Of a DNA stretch of 26,248 nucleotides, positions 7,259 through 22,200 are shown in pieces. The translations under genes and the position numbers were made by a program. The notes below the pieces were generated by a model. It saw nothing but the letters and a program-made list of their open reading frames with translations. It was not told where the DNA came from and ran no database searches. Positions within the stretch are counted from its first letter, which is position 1. Each line of letters starts with the position of its first letter. This DNA comes from Marinilabiliaceae bacterium (GTDB taxonomy: Bacteria > Bacteroidota > Bacteroidia > Bacteroidales > Marinilabiliaceae): the NCBI GenBank assembly GCA_027010905.1, contig JALVBA010000180.1, forward strand, positions 1 to 26,248. Direction: 5' to 3'.

Positions 7259-10200
7259 ATGCGCAAAAGCGGGTATGAAAATAGCTATTTTAAACCTCAC
7301 GGATTGGAACATATGAGTACTCTTTTTAAGTTATTTGCAAATCATGTTATAGGCAAAGGGAAATCTGCGGGATTCCTTTTGTTGTTTCTGTTTATTTCTG
7401 TTGTTAGTTTTTCACAGACATACTCATACACACATCCTTGTGATGGCGGAGCTTTGTTGGCCAGTGATATTTTAGCAGGAGCAGTTGATGGAGGAGGAAA
7501 TAATATCGCTGTTCAAACCGGTGGTTCTTGGATAGGAAAAGACGGATTGACATTCACGCCTGATAATGAAAATGCTATTGTTACAGGATTTGATCATAAT
7601 GGAGGAAATGATTATACCTTAAGGTGGCATTCAGACAAAACATATACAATACTTTTATCTGTAGGGACTAATACTCCACCGTCATTAAATTCATTGTCGG
7701 CAGTAACACCTCCAAATACCTATTTATGCGCATCGACTGACGCCTTACCTAAATCACCTGTTTTAAATGTTAATTTAAATGGAGGAGTAGCTAACTATAC
7801 TGTCAGATTTGAAACTGTTGATGGTACCGGAACCACTACTAACGATGAAACATTGACATCTTCATCTCAAAATTCTACAATGAATCCGATATCAGAAAGC
7901 ACTGATTATCGGATAATATATGTTATGGATAATGATAATTGTATTGCCACTTCTGGTGTTCCGTCATCCACTGTTTCATATACTGTATTTAATCCAACAG
8001 TTGCAACTGTTTCAGGTTCTGATGTTTGTGAAGGAACAAAAACTACAATCTCGATTGATAATAGTGACAATGGTGTCACTTACGAATTGAGACGAAATGG
8101 AACTACGGTTGTTGATACCCAAATAGGAAATGGAGGAGCATTAAATTTTGCAGATCAATCAGTCACAGGTATTTACGAGGTTTATGCCACTGATGGTACA
8201 TGTGATGTACAGATGAATGGATCGGTAGAGGTTTACTCAACACCTAATGTATATACAGCTTCTTTTTTACAGGCAGGACCTTATTGTTCAAGTAATTCTT
8301 ATAATGTTCTCCTTGATGATTCGGAATCAGGAGTAACTTATAAATTGAACAGGGATGGAGCTGCAGTTGTTTCTTTAGCTGGTGATGGTAATTCTTTAAC
8401 CTTTCCTTCTCAAAATCATGACGGTATTTATACTGTTATTGCCACTAATAATGTGTGTCCGGATATAACCATGACATCAAATCCTAATCCTTTAGAGATA
8501 GCCAAAGCTCCAACAGTATTTAATGTAACGGGGGGGACTGCTTGTGAGGATATTGGTGTTACTATAGGATTAGATGGAGCCGGGGGTGAATCGGGAGTAA
8601 CTTATGAACTGTTTCTTGATGGAATTTCTCAGGGTACACGAGTAAATAATGGAAATTTTGGTCTTCAAAACTCGGTAGGTATATACACAATGACCGGGGT
8701 TCTCAACGGTTGTAGTGTTTCAATGGGAAGTCAGGCCGAAGTGAATCGGCTACCTGTAGATGTTTCATTTGTAACTACAGGACAGGTATGTCCAAACGGC
8801 GAAGTAGCACTACAAACATCAGAGAATGGAGTTCGATATGAATTGTTTAAGGATGGGGTAACAACCGGTTCAACGGTAAATGGTGATGGCAATTCTGTAA
8901 CTTTTGGAGTTCAAAATACTTCGGGAATCTATACGGTAGTTGCAACTGTAATTAATACAGGATGTTCCATAACCTTATCAGACCACTTGGAAGTTCAGCC
9001 ACAACCGATTGTTTATAATTTATCAGCAAACCGAATTACATATTGTTCGTCAGCAGCTTTGAGTGGCGTTGATTTAACATTATCCGGTTCCGATGATAAT
9101 AGTGTAACTTATCAGCTTTATAAAGATGGAAATCCTGAAGGAGGAGTTAAACTGGGAAATAATAGTCCATTAGGTTGGCAAAATGTAACAGAAGGTACAT
9201 ATTACGTTATGGCTTCCAATGCAGGAGGTTGTAATTTAAAAATGAATTTTGATATTGTCATTACAGCTGCCCTGGCTCCAACGGCCACTATAGCTACTCA
9301 GATACCGGACAGACGTTGTGCGAATGTTCCGGGAACTTTTAATATTATAATTACCCTTACGGGTACACCTCCTTTTGATTTTGATATTGAAGATGATAAA
9401 GGTAGTCCTCCAATTCATATTATTGGGCATAACACAGCCTCCTATACACTAACTGTAAATCCTGCTGCCACAACTACATACTCTGTTACAAATCTTGTTG
9501 ATGCAGCAAGTTGTCTGCCTCAAAATGGCATAGGCAGTGCAACTGTTTATATCGATCCTGCTCCGGTAATTACATTTAATCCTGCAAATCCTGAGGTTTG
9601 CGAAGGCAGTGCAATAACTGTTATTGCTTATGGAGCTGGTGTAGGAGGAACATATTCATGGAGTGATGGATTAGGAAATAGTCAGAGTATAAATGTGGCT
9701 CCGGCTGTAACTCATACCTATTCTGTAACTGCTACAACCACACATAGCTGTTCTGAAAATAACTCAGTAACAGTAACCGTCAATCCTCTGCCGGTTGTAG
9801 ATTTTAATCCTCCGGGAAACGATTATGAATATTGCCAAAATGAGGCTGATGTTACACTTACAGGTATTCCTGCCGGTGGTAGTTTTAGCGGAACAGGTAT
9901 ATTAGCTGCATCTGACATCTTTTCGCCTGCTGCTGCTAATATTGGTAATAATGCAGTTACCTATACATATTCGGATCCTAAAAGTTGCGTTAACAGCATT
10001 ACGAAAGATATTGTTGTAAACAGCGTTCCAAATGTATTTATATTTGGGCTTGGCACGGAGTATTGTGCGAATGATGGTAGAGTAACTTTTTCCGGTAGCC
10101 CAACAGCAGCAACAGGAGTATTCGAGGTTATTGGTTATACCAATGCCGGAAATAAAGGAACATGGTGGGACGATAATGGTAATGGTACAGGTTGGTTCGA

Positions 10201-13200
10201 CCCTACTATTGCAACAGCTACTGTAGGCTCAGGAACTTATACATTCCGCTATACTTATACCGATCCCAATGTCTGTACTGCTTATGATGAAATTGATGTT
10301 GACCTGCACCTCGACCTTAACTCTACAGTCTCTTTCACTGGCATGCCTGCAGGGTCATGTCAGGATGATAATACCGATTATTCATTACAAGGACAGGTTT
10401 CAGGTGTTGATGTCGTTTCGGGAACTTTCACAGGGCCAAACCCCGGATTAATTGACGGTGGTAACGATGGGACAGCAATATTTAATCCATCACTTGCGGG
10501 TAATGGTACTCATTCAATAACTTTTACCTATACCGATGCAAATGGCTGTTCAGGTTCACAAACACAAACAATAATTATTGGAACAAATCTGGATATTCCG
10601 GGTTTGAAATCGACTTACTGTAAAGATGAAGCAGGATTTAATATTATTGGAAATCAATCTCCAAATGGAGCAGTTACCTTAACAAATGTTACCTCAGGTG
10701 CTGTGGTGTCAGGTTTTGATGATCCTGCAAATCCAGGTAGTTTAGTATTTTTTGACCCTACAGTTCTTGCTGCCGGCCCTTACACAATTGAGTACTCCTA
10801 TATAGATGGTTCAGGGTGTACAAACTCACGTATTTGGGATGTGGAAATTTATGCCTTACCTGATGCAACTTTTGAATATGAGAAAACAGGAGGCGGTGTT
10901 GAGATTACCCAATATTGTGTTTCTGAAACTTCAGTAATACTTACACCAATAGTTGTAGGTGGTAACTTTACCGGAACAGCCGTTTCTGGATCTGTTTTTA
11001 ACCCATCAATAGCAGGTGTTGGTATTCATAATATTACTTATACTATTACTCAAAATGGTTGTAATTCTGCAAATACAAGGAATGACATGTCGGTCACTCC
11101 TTTACCAACCATCGATATTAATAATCTGGATCCTGACTACTGTGATAATGAGGCTTCATTTACTATTTTAGCAAGTAATTTTGGCACTCCTGGTGGAGTA
11201 TGGACTTTCTCCTCAACAACGAATACTGTTGGTGTTTCGCCAATTACTGATTTAGGAAATGGATCAGCAACATTCGACCCCGTAGTTGGTGTAGGTTCAT
11301 ATACGGTTACAATGACTTATGTTGATCCGGCTCAGGGATGTGAAAACAGTATAGACAAAATAGTAACAATCTTTGAAACTCCTGAAGTGAACTTTGGAGG
11401 TGCTAATGACTTGCTTGAGTTCTGTCAGGATGATTCTCCTATTACTTTAACTGCCAGTTTTAATACAACTATCCCGGTTGGAGCAGGAGTATTTACAGGT
11501 GATGGAATAACTGATAATACTGATGGGACTGCAACTTTTGATCCAAGTGGACTTACCGTTGGCAATCACCCTATAACTTACGAGTATACAAATCCTAATA
11601 GCTGTGTTTCAACAAGAATCAAGACATTTAGAATCCTTGAGTATCCTACCCTGTTCACTGTATCAGGCGGTGGAGACTATTGTAACCTTGTAGGCCTTCC
11701 TGTAGGATTATCAGATTCAGAAGTAGGGGTAAATTATGAGTTACTATTGAACGGGCTTCCTCTTACTCCTGCAAATGTTGTTGCAGGTTCAGGATCTGCA
11801 ATCACATTTGGAAATCAAACAGCTCCCGGTGTTTACACAGTTCAAGCTGTTAATGCAACTTCCGGTTGCTCGGTAATGATGACCGGAAGTGTGACCATTA
11901 AGGTGAATGACGTAACGTTAGTAGTTACTACAACTGATGTGTTGTGCACAGGAGGTAATAATGGAAGTGCTACTGTTGTAGCTTCGGGAGGCACAGTTAA
12001 TTATAATTATGAGTGGAAAAATAGTAGTAACGTTGTTGTTGCTACTTCTGCTACGGCATCAAATCTTGTTGCTGACACCTATCAGGTAACTGTTATCGAT
12101 TCTGTTGGATGCTCTGCAGTAACTGCCGGAATCGTAATCAATGAACCTAACAATGCACTTAATGTAACGGTAATTAACACAAAGGATGTTGCAAGTTGTG
12201 GTTGTACAACCGGTTCAGGTATTTGTGAAGGTAGTGCTGAGGTTAGCATTACAGGAGGTACGCCTAACTATACAGTTGCATGGTCAACAGGCAGTGTCGG
12301 AATTATTGAAAACGATATTGAGACAGGGAACCATAGTGTTACTGTTACTGATAACAATGGTTGTATTGTAACCGTTCCGTTCATAACTTCTCTGCTTCCT
12401 GCTCTTACTATTGTTGAAGACTTAAGCAAGCATGTTGATAATACGTGTAATGGGGGAAATATTGGGGAGTTGGGTGTTACCGTAAGTGGCGGTTCACTAA
12501 GTTACGAATACTCTATTGATAACACTACATGGTTTAGCAGCCCGGTATTCACTGGATTGTTTGCAGGTAGTTACGATGTTTGGGTACGTGATGCTAACTA
12601 TACTCGTTGTAGCCTGAAAATTACCAACCCTATTGTTATTACAGAACCTAATGCTTTAACTCTTACCGAGGTTGTTGCTTCACATATCAATGTTGATTGT
12701 AATGGCGGAGCAACAGGACAACTGAAAGTACTTGCAGGAGGCGGTTCAGGAACTTATGATTATTCTATAGATGCAGGTGCTACATGGCAAATATCAAATC
12801 CTATTTTTGCCGGCCTTACGCAAGGGTCTTACAATGTTTGGGTTCGGGATGCTGTTGATCATGGTTGTATCAATAGTGGTTTAGCTCCTATTGTAATAAC
12901 AGAACCTACACCGGTAACTTTAACAATAGCTTCTGTTACAGATGTTTCGTGTAACGGTGAAGCAGATGGCGTGGTTGTTCTTACAGCGGCAGGAGGAAGC
13001 GGTAATTATGCTTACTCTATTGATGGGGGAACAACATGGGTTGCATCAAATACTTTTAGCGGACTCTCAACAGCAGGTGCTACAAATAAAACTTTCCAGT
13101 TTAGTGTGAAAGATGCTTCTGCCGTTAGTTGTGAAAGTATTAATGTTGTTAACGCAACTGTCTCTCAACCTGATGACTTTAGTGTTATTGTAGTACAAAC

Positions 13201-16200
13201 TAACGTCTCGTGCTTTGGTGGAAATGATGGTGAAATAACCGTGACATTACCGGCAGCCCTTACCGGTCGTCAGATTGAGTTCTCTATTGATGGTGCAAAT
13301 TGGTATGCCACAGGAACAACTTTAACAAGCTTAATCGCTCAAAATTATAAAGTATCTATCCGTGATGCTGTAACCGGTTGCGAAAAAACTGATGAATATT
13401 CAGTTGATATTACCGAACCTGCCGCTGCTCTGATTATTAGTAGTAGTACAGTAACCAATGTTGTTTGTAATAGTGACAGTAATGGCGAAGTGGTAATATC
13501 CGTTTCAGGTGGTACTGCCGCCTATACATACTCCTGGACAAACAGTCTGGGTGTTGCAGTTCCTGTTGCAGATGGAGGCAATACAAATAATCCTCAAAAT
13601 CTTATTGCTGACGATTATACCGTAATTGTTACAGATGCTAACGGTTGTCAGACTACAGATACTTACACCTTAACTGAGCCTGCTGCATGGGATGTTCAGT
13701 ATACCGCTACTAATGTTTCAGTAACAGGTGGTAACGATGGTACAATCTCAATAACTTCAATCTCAGGAAACAGCGCTCCATATGTTGTAACCTGGGCTGA
13801 CGATAATACAAATCACAATCTGGTACGTACTGGATTAACAGCAGGCAGCTATGGATTTACTGTTGTAGATGCTAACTTGTGCGGTCCCATAGCATTAAAT
13901 ATTATTATTACTGAGCCTACTTCATTAACTGCTTCGGTAACCGGTAATGATGTTACCTGCTTTGGTGGCAGTGATGGCTCTATCGATATTGCCATTGCAT
14001 CAGGTAACTCTCCATACGTAATTGACTGGAGTGGTACACTTGAGACGGGAGGAACAGTCTCCGGAACTATTAATCCTGCAAATACAGTAGAGATAATTTC
14101 CTCTCTTGAAGCAGGGACCTATACTGTTGATGTTACAGATAATATAGGTAATACGGTACAAACAGTTGTTATTATTGCTCAACCTGTTGAATTCATTGCC
14201 ACAGCTACAGTTAGCGACATCTCCTGTTACAATCAGGGTGATGGAATTATTACAGTTAACCTTTCAGGGCCTCCTGCCGGTGATATTGCCTCATACCAAA
14301 TGGTATGGAACGGGCCGTCAGGATTCTACAAGGCAGGTACTGTTGCTGCTGAACAAGTTCAAAACGGATTAAATACTCCGGGTACTTATAATATAAGTGT
14401 ATTTGATGACAATAGCTGTCCGGTAAGTCTCTCTGCTGTACTGCTCGAGCCTAACGAATTAGTTGTTAATGTGGTTGATGTTGAAGATGTTACTTGTAAT
14501 GGTGGAGCTGACGGCGAGATTACCATTGCGGTTTCAGGTCGTCCTGCCGGAAACGGATATACTTATGATTGGTATAAGTGGGATGGAAGTGCATGGCAAG
14601 TGCATCAAATGTCAGCTACACCTACAATGATTAATCTCTCTGCAGGGCTTTATCATGCAGAGATTACATCAGCTATGGATGGTTGTACTGCTTTCTCTCC
14701 GGATATTAATGTAGCAGAGAATAATGCACTGGCATTGAATACTACAATCAAGTCTATCTCTTCGTGTAGTGGTGATAATTCCGGTGAATTGACTATTGAT
14801 GTTATTGGAGGCGTAAGACCGTATACCCTGGATTATGGTAATCCTTCCGATATAAGAACAGGAAACGGACCGTTTGTTATTTCAGGGCTTGTGGGAGGAA
14901 CTTATAATATTACTGTTAATGATGCTAATCTTTGTACAGTCTCTGATACATATATCATAACTGAACCTTTACCTCTTGTAGTAAATAATGTTGCCTATAA
15001 CATCGACTGTATTAATGACAATACGGGAATATTGAATTTCGATATTTCAGGTGGTATCCTTGATGGTTCAAACAATCATCAGTACTTTCTGCGTCTGAGT
15101 GGCCTGGGAGGAACAAGTTATACACGCAATATTTCTGTTGCAAACGGAGCTACTTACAGTGTGCCGTTTACTAATCTGCCCGAAGGATCATACGTGTTTG
15201 AGGTGCAAGATAAATTGTCATCCACACCTTTGGCTTGTGGCTTTGTACTTAATTTCGATCTTGATTTGATTTCAATAACAGGAACAGTAACAAATGCAAG
15301 CTGTATTGGTGTAAATACAGGTGCTATCTCAGGTATTGCTATTGATGGTACGTCGGGAGATTACACTTATTTGTGGACTACAACTGACGGACAGGGATTG
15401 GATAATAGTAGTGTTGATCAGGCCGGATTGTCGGCAGGCACTTACAACTTGTCAATTACTGATAATGTGCGAGGATGTACCGTTAATCAGGATTTTGTTG
15501 TCGATAATGATAATACACTTATAATCACAGGTTCTGTGAAAGATGTTACGTGTAATGGAGGTAGTGATGGTGCGGTAACAAATATCAGTATTTCAGATGC
15601 TGCTCCGGTTGTAAACTACACATGGACGGGACCGGGTGTTACCAACCCTAATGTTGCGGATCAGGTAGATATTGCCGGTGGTACTTACCAGCTTGATGTT
15701 GTTGATGGTAATGGTTGTGCTGCAACAGAGACTTTCTTTGTGAATGAGCCGACTGCAATAACTTTCGACTTGTCACTGAATATCGAGAGCTGTAACCCTT
15801 ACCAAAGAGGCATCAAACTTGATAATCTTGCCGGAGGAACAGGAGATATTGCTAATTACCAATTTTACTGGATCGGCCCGGGAAATGCAAGCTATAACTC
15901 CAAAAACCTTACAGGTCTTACTGTGGGAGGTACGTATACTGTTACTGTGAAGGATGAAAATAACTGCGAAGTGGTTATGAGCATAGTAGTTCCTAAAGAG
16001 TTGACAATAACTGAAAATGTAACATATTTAAGCTGTAACGGTTCCGTAAATGGAGCTATTGCATTAGATATTACAGGTGGTGTAGGTGCATTCTCGTACC
16101 AATGGTACAGAAATGGTGTTGCTTATGCCAATACTAAAGATATTGATAATCTGAACGCTGCTACCTATACTATTGAAGTTACCGACTTATCAGAAGCTGA

Positions 16201-19200
16201 TTTCGGTGGTCAATGTCTCTATTCTAAAGATATAGTGATTTCAGAGCCTGATGCTATTGCTCTATCAGGTGCGATTAAACACATAACATGCAGTGGCGAT
16301 GCCGATGGCGAGATACTGCTTACTGTTGCCGGTGGTACAGGTAACTACTCCTACAGCTGGTCGTCAGGAAATGGTAGCGGGCTTGTACCTACTGCTAAAG
16401 ATCAATCAGGTCTTTCGAATGGAACATACAGCGTTGTGGTTACTGATGATAATAGTTGTTCTGCAACTGTTGACTTCACAGTTATTGAACCCACTGCTAT
16501 CAACTTCGACCTTAGAGTTACCGACACTCAATGTGATGGTACTAACGGAGCAATTCAGATTAACAATGTAACAGGCGGTTCAGGAACTTATACCTACACC
16601 TGGGCTGGACCGGGAATTAAACCTTCTGACCAAAACACAACTAATGCTACAGGATTAATCTCTGGTGACTATACAGTTACTGTGTGGGATGCTGCAATTG
16701 GACATACATCATGTTTCTTAACCAAAACGGTTACCCTTACTTCAGCAATAGACCTTACCTACTCAGTTGTGCCGGAAACGTGCGAAGGACAGGGTGATGG
16801 CGCTATTACAATTGATGTTCAGGGTGGTCAGCCGGGATATACTTATGTGTGGACTACTATTGATGGTAGCGGCATTGTTGCTGATGCTCAAAATCAGGCC
16901 GGACTTACTGAAGGAACATACAATGTGACAATTACAGATACACATGGTTGTTCAATTACGCAAGATATATTTGTTGCTCGCGATAATGTTATTAACGTAG
17001 TGGGTGCTGTTACGGATGTTCTCTGTTATGGAGATAATTCGGGTGAGATTGCACTGACCATTTCAGGTGGTTCAGGAAATTATCTCTATCACTGGATAGG
17101 AACAGGAACAGGTATTGTTGACGGCGTTAAAGATCAGACAGGTCTCTCTACCGGTTCGTACACTGTGCTTGTTACCGATAATGTTATTGGTTGTGAAGTA
17201 ACACAAACCTATGATGTGAGAACTCCTGCTGCTCCTTTGGCAATAACTGTTAATTCTATTACAGATATTCTTTGTAAAGGTGAGGCTACGGGAACAATCT
17301 CCATCTCAGTTTCAGGTGGTACAGTTTTTGACCCTGCAGGAACACCATACTATAACTACCAATGGTCAGGTCCGGGCTCTTTTACAAACTCTCCTGATCA
17401 GACAAACCTCATTGCAGGTGATTACAAAGTAACAGTTACCGATGCTAACGAATGTTTTATTGTTAGTGATGTGATTACAATAACTCAACCGGCTGAAGCT
17501 CTTGCTGTTTCCGTTACCGATATTGTTGATGTTACAACATTTGGCGGAAATGATGGAGAGATTGAGATTGCCGTTTCAGGTGGTGCCGGTGCTTACTCCA
17601 TAGTCTGGACAGGTACTGATCTTAGTGGAAATGCTATTGCCGGACTAATTGATGATATAAATCGTCAGACAAATCTGATAGCAGGAAACTATAATGTTGA
17701 TATTACCGATGGTAACGGTTGTACAGTTTCATTAACCGATATCTTCGTAAATCAGCCTGGTGGGGCACTTCAGATGGTTGTTACAACCAGAAATATTATT
17801 CCTTGTCAGGGTGATGATAATGGTCAGATAAATGTTAATGTTACCGGCGGAACTCTGCCATACACAATTACATGGTATGACGCAAGTAATAATCAGTTAG
17901 GTCAGGTAACCGCAAATGGTGTTACTATCGATAATCTTACTGCCGGTATCTATCGTGTTGATATAACCGATGCCAATAGTGTAACTATCAGTAATAACAG
18001 TATTGCAATTACTGAACCTGCACTGTTGCAGCTCTCTACTCTAGTTACTCAGCATGTTAATTGTTACGAAAGTAAAACGGGTATAATCACACTGCAAGCA
18101 AACGGAGGAGTTGTTGATGGCTCTGGTCACTACCGCATTGAGGTAACAGGACCTAACGGTTACAGTAATGTTCGTACTGATATTACAGAAGCTACTGACT
18201 TTGATTATGCCAATCTTGCAAGTGGTGTCTATAATATTCGACTTACTGACGACAGTAATAGTGATGGAATATTTGATATTAACGATGACTGTGTGGTTGA
18301 AAGAACATTGAAGATTAATCAGGCTGAAGCTAAAGTTACTGTTAGTCTTGATAGTGAAATATGTATTGGCGAAACAACACAAATTAAGTTTGTTGTTGAT
18401 AATTGGGCTGATATTGCCACCGATAATCTCACAATTACATTGAGCGATGGATCTGTTGTTGTTCTTGACGAATCACCACATCTCCATACCGTTACTCCTG
18501 TTGATAATACAGTTTATACAATTACAGGTGTAAGCAATGGCCTTGGATGTGAAAAAGGTTATGGTGAAGGTTCAGGTACCGTAGTGGTTAACCCTCTGCC
18601 TACAGCAAGAATATACAGCAACGAAGAGATATGTTTCGGTGAGACTGCAACACTGTTTGTTGATCTTACAGGTACTAGTCCATGGACAGTAACATGGGGC
18701 GACGGAACTACCTCAACCGTGGTTACTGGCATTGCAGCTACACCTTTCAGTTTTGATGTAACACCTAACGATACTACTGTATACAAAGTTCTTGACGTGC
18801 AGGATCTGCACTGCTCAAATGTTGGGACAGATTCAGTTGTGGTAACTGTTAACGAGCGTGCAGCTGTTACCATCTCAGGAAATGCTGATATCTGTTACGG
18901 ACTCTCTACCGGTATTGCTCTTGATTTTAGTGCGGGTACTGCCCCTTATGATGTTACTTTAACAGAGAACGGAGTTAGTAAAACACTGACAGGAATAATA
19001 CCTGATGCTTCAGGAAACTATATCTATACAGTTACTCCTAACGATACTGCTGAGTATATCCTTCAATCGGTTATTGACGCAAAAAGTTGTGATCAAACGG
19101 TTGCCGGAAGTGTACTTGTTACTGTAAGGCCTTATCCCGAAGATCCGGGAGCCATAACAGGTGACGCCCTTGTTTGTCAGGGAGCTCAGGGTATAAGTTA

Positions 19201-22200
19201 CTCTATTGATGAGGTGAAGTTTGTAACTAATTACGTATGGACACTTCCTGCCGGTGCTACTATTGTTAGTGGTGGTGGAAGTGACTCGGTAACTGTTGAT
19301 TTTGACGACTCATTTGTGGGAGGTTCAATTCGTGTCTATGCAGAAAACGGATGCGCACAATCTGCAATATCCGAAATGCTGATAAACGCCAGTCTGCTTC
19401 CTGATGCAGCAGGAGTGGTTACAGGATCTGCCAATCTTTGTCAGGCAAGTGCTGGAGTGATGTATTCAGTATCGAAAATAACTAATGCAACAGGATATGT
19501 ATGGACTCTTCCTACCGGATTTAATATCGTAGCAGGCGACGGAACATCTTCAATAATTGTTGACCTTGATCCTACAATAGCCAATCTCTCGGGTGTTATC
19601 ACTGTTGAGGGAATCAATAGTTGCGGAAACGGATTACCATCAGCAGGTTACAGTGTAACAGTTACTCCGCTGCCGGTTGCTTTTGCCGGAAATGATGAGG
19701 AGATTTGTACTGACACCTATACTCTGGATGCTGATGTTGTTCCGGGTGGTCAAACAGGAACATGGACTATTCTGAAAGGTTCGGGCGTGATTGCTCCGGG
19801 AGATGTTAACCTTCCCAATGCAACCGTCACAAACCTATCGCAAGGCGAAAATATATTTATGTGGAGTGTTGAGGTTAACCTCACAGGATGCTCTGTTATG
19901 GATACCGTAACTATTTTCAACAATCAGCTTACCGTTATTGCTGCTGTTGAAGAGAGAGTCTCTTGTGACGGCACAGCAATGGTGCACGGAACTCCTATTC
20001 CTGCCGGTGCTGATGATGGTATATGGTCTTTCACAACAGGCAACGGAACATTTGTTGATGCTGTAAATCCTAGTACTCAGGTGGTGAACCTTGATCCTGA
20101 CCAAAATATTTTACGATGGACTATTACCAAGCACGGCTGTCAGTCGTATGCTGAAGTAGAAATAATCAACGATAAACCTGATCAAGCAGATATTTCCAAT
20201 GGTGACTATCTGGATGTCTGTTCAGAAGATGTGTCATTAACAGCTAATGCTCCTGTAGAAGGAACGGGACTTTGGACTCTTGTTTCGGGTGCTGGAGTTA
20301 TTGATGACGCTACCTTAACAACAATTAATGTTTCCGGTCTCTCAAAGGGTGATAATGTGTTACGTTGGACGATAGAGAAGAATGGTTGTTTCACTACTGA
20401 TGAAATAGTGGTGCGTAATAATCAACTTGATGTTGATGCCGGTACTGACAGGCTGCTTTGTGACGAGAGCTTCAATCTTAACGCAATAACTCTTCCAACA
20501 GGAGTTACGGGGCGTTGGATTGTGATTGAGGGAGCCGGTACTTTTGATGATGGATTTATCCCTGATGCTACAGTTTCAGGTTTGGCTAAGGGTACAAACA
20601 GACTGGTTTGGGAGCTTAATCAAAATGGTTGTATCAGCACTGATACTATCACTCTTGTTAATAACGAACCTACCCAGGCGATTGTAGGAGCACAGCTTGT
20701 GGTTTGTGCCGATACTGTTCAGCTTATTGGTAACACTCCTACTATAGGAGCAGGTTTCTGGTCTATTGTTTCCGGTTCAGGAAAATTTGACAATGTGAAT
20801 GATCCGGGTACTGTTGCCTACGATATCCAGGAGGGCATTAATACCTATCGTTGGACTATTACAAACAACGGATGCTCCTCTTTTGCCGATCAGGAAGTTG
20901 AAAACATGAAGGTGTACGTAAGTGCTGGGAAAGATACTTCTATCTGTGAGCGAACAACTATTCTTGATGGTAATACCCCAACAAAAGGGCTTGGTGAATG
21001 GAATATCGTTCCCGGAATGGGAGAGGCTACATTTGATAATATTAATAATCCGAATGCCAGAGTTGGTGGACTTGGTTATGGAAATAACGTGTTTGTATGG
21101 ACTGTTACTAATGCAACCTGTATTTCAAGAGATACAGTTGTGATATCCAATAACTCACCTTATGCCGCTAATGCTGGAACCGATCAGATTATAAATAGTG
21201 ATGTGACATTCCTTAATGCTACACCTGCTCTGATTGGTACTGGTTCGTGGAGCCTTGTTTCAGGCGGGGCAAGTATTGTAGATCCGTTTAATGCCTACAC
21301 CAAAATTAATGGTATTCGGCGCGGACCAAATGAGTTCAGGTGGACAGTAGAACATCTTGGTTGTACATCTGTTGATGATGTAATTATTACAAATGGTGAG
21401 GTTGTTGAGGCTAATGCAGGTCTCGATCAAACAATATGCGACAACTGGACTTACCTTCAGGCAAACAATCCTGATGTGGGTATTGGTGAATGGTCGGTTG
21501 TCTCCGGTTCTGGTAAGTTGGAGTCGCCACACAATCAAAAATCGAAAGTTTATGATCTTGGTGCAGGGGTCAACGTATTCCGCTGGACAATATACTATAC
21601 AAACAGTTCTTCAACCGATACTGTTGTTATAACAAATAATCAGGTTACAGTTGCCAATGCCGGACCTAACAGGGAACTTTGTAGTGACTCGTTTTTACTT
21701 GAAGCAAATATCCCGGCAATAGGTGCTGTTAAGTGGACAGTAATTTCAGGTAGTGGTACATTCGATGATAACACAAATCCAAACACGGTTGTAAATGGAT
21801 TGACTCAAGGGGCTAACGTGTTGAAATATGAAGTCAGCCAACATGGCTGTTCATCGGTTGATTCTGTAACCGTGTATAATAATCTGCCTACTATTGCTAT
21901 TGCAGGTTCGGATCAGACTACCTGTACTGACTCTGTTGAACTGCATCCTAATACTCCTACCTTCGGGACAGGAGAGTGGAGAGTTGAAGAGGGCTCGGCC
22001 AAGTTTGATGGTAACTGGGCTAAAGAGATGGCTTCTGGCGGAAATAAACTTGTTTGGGTTATTACCTCCAAAAATTGTGTCTCTTCAGATACAGTGCATA
22101 TACAAAACGATCAGCCTTCTGTAGCATTTGCAGGACACGACAGAATTGTTTGTGTTGATTCTGTTAATCTCTCGGCAAGTATACCTCAGTATGGTGTAGG

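Noticed and set aside
18041..18382. Antisense open frames of 60-113 codons within the giant gene (also at 18559-18873, 21260-21538 and 22555-22893)
   Set aside because: Biased, repetitive coding sequence on the plus strand explains them; none has a recognisable domain or start context.
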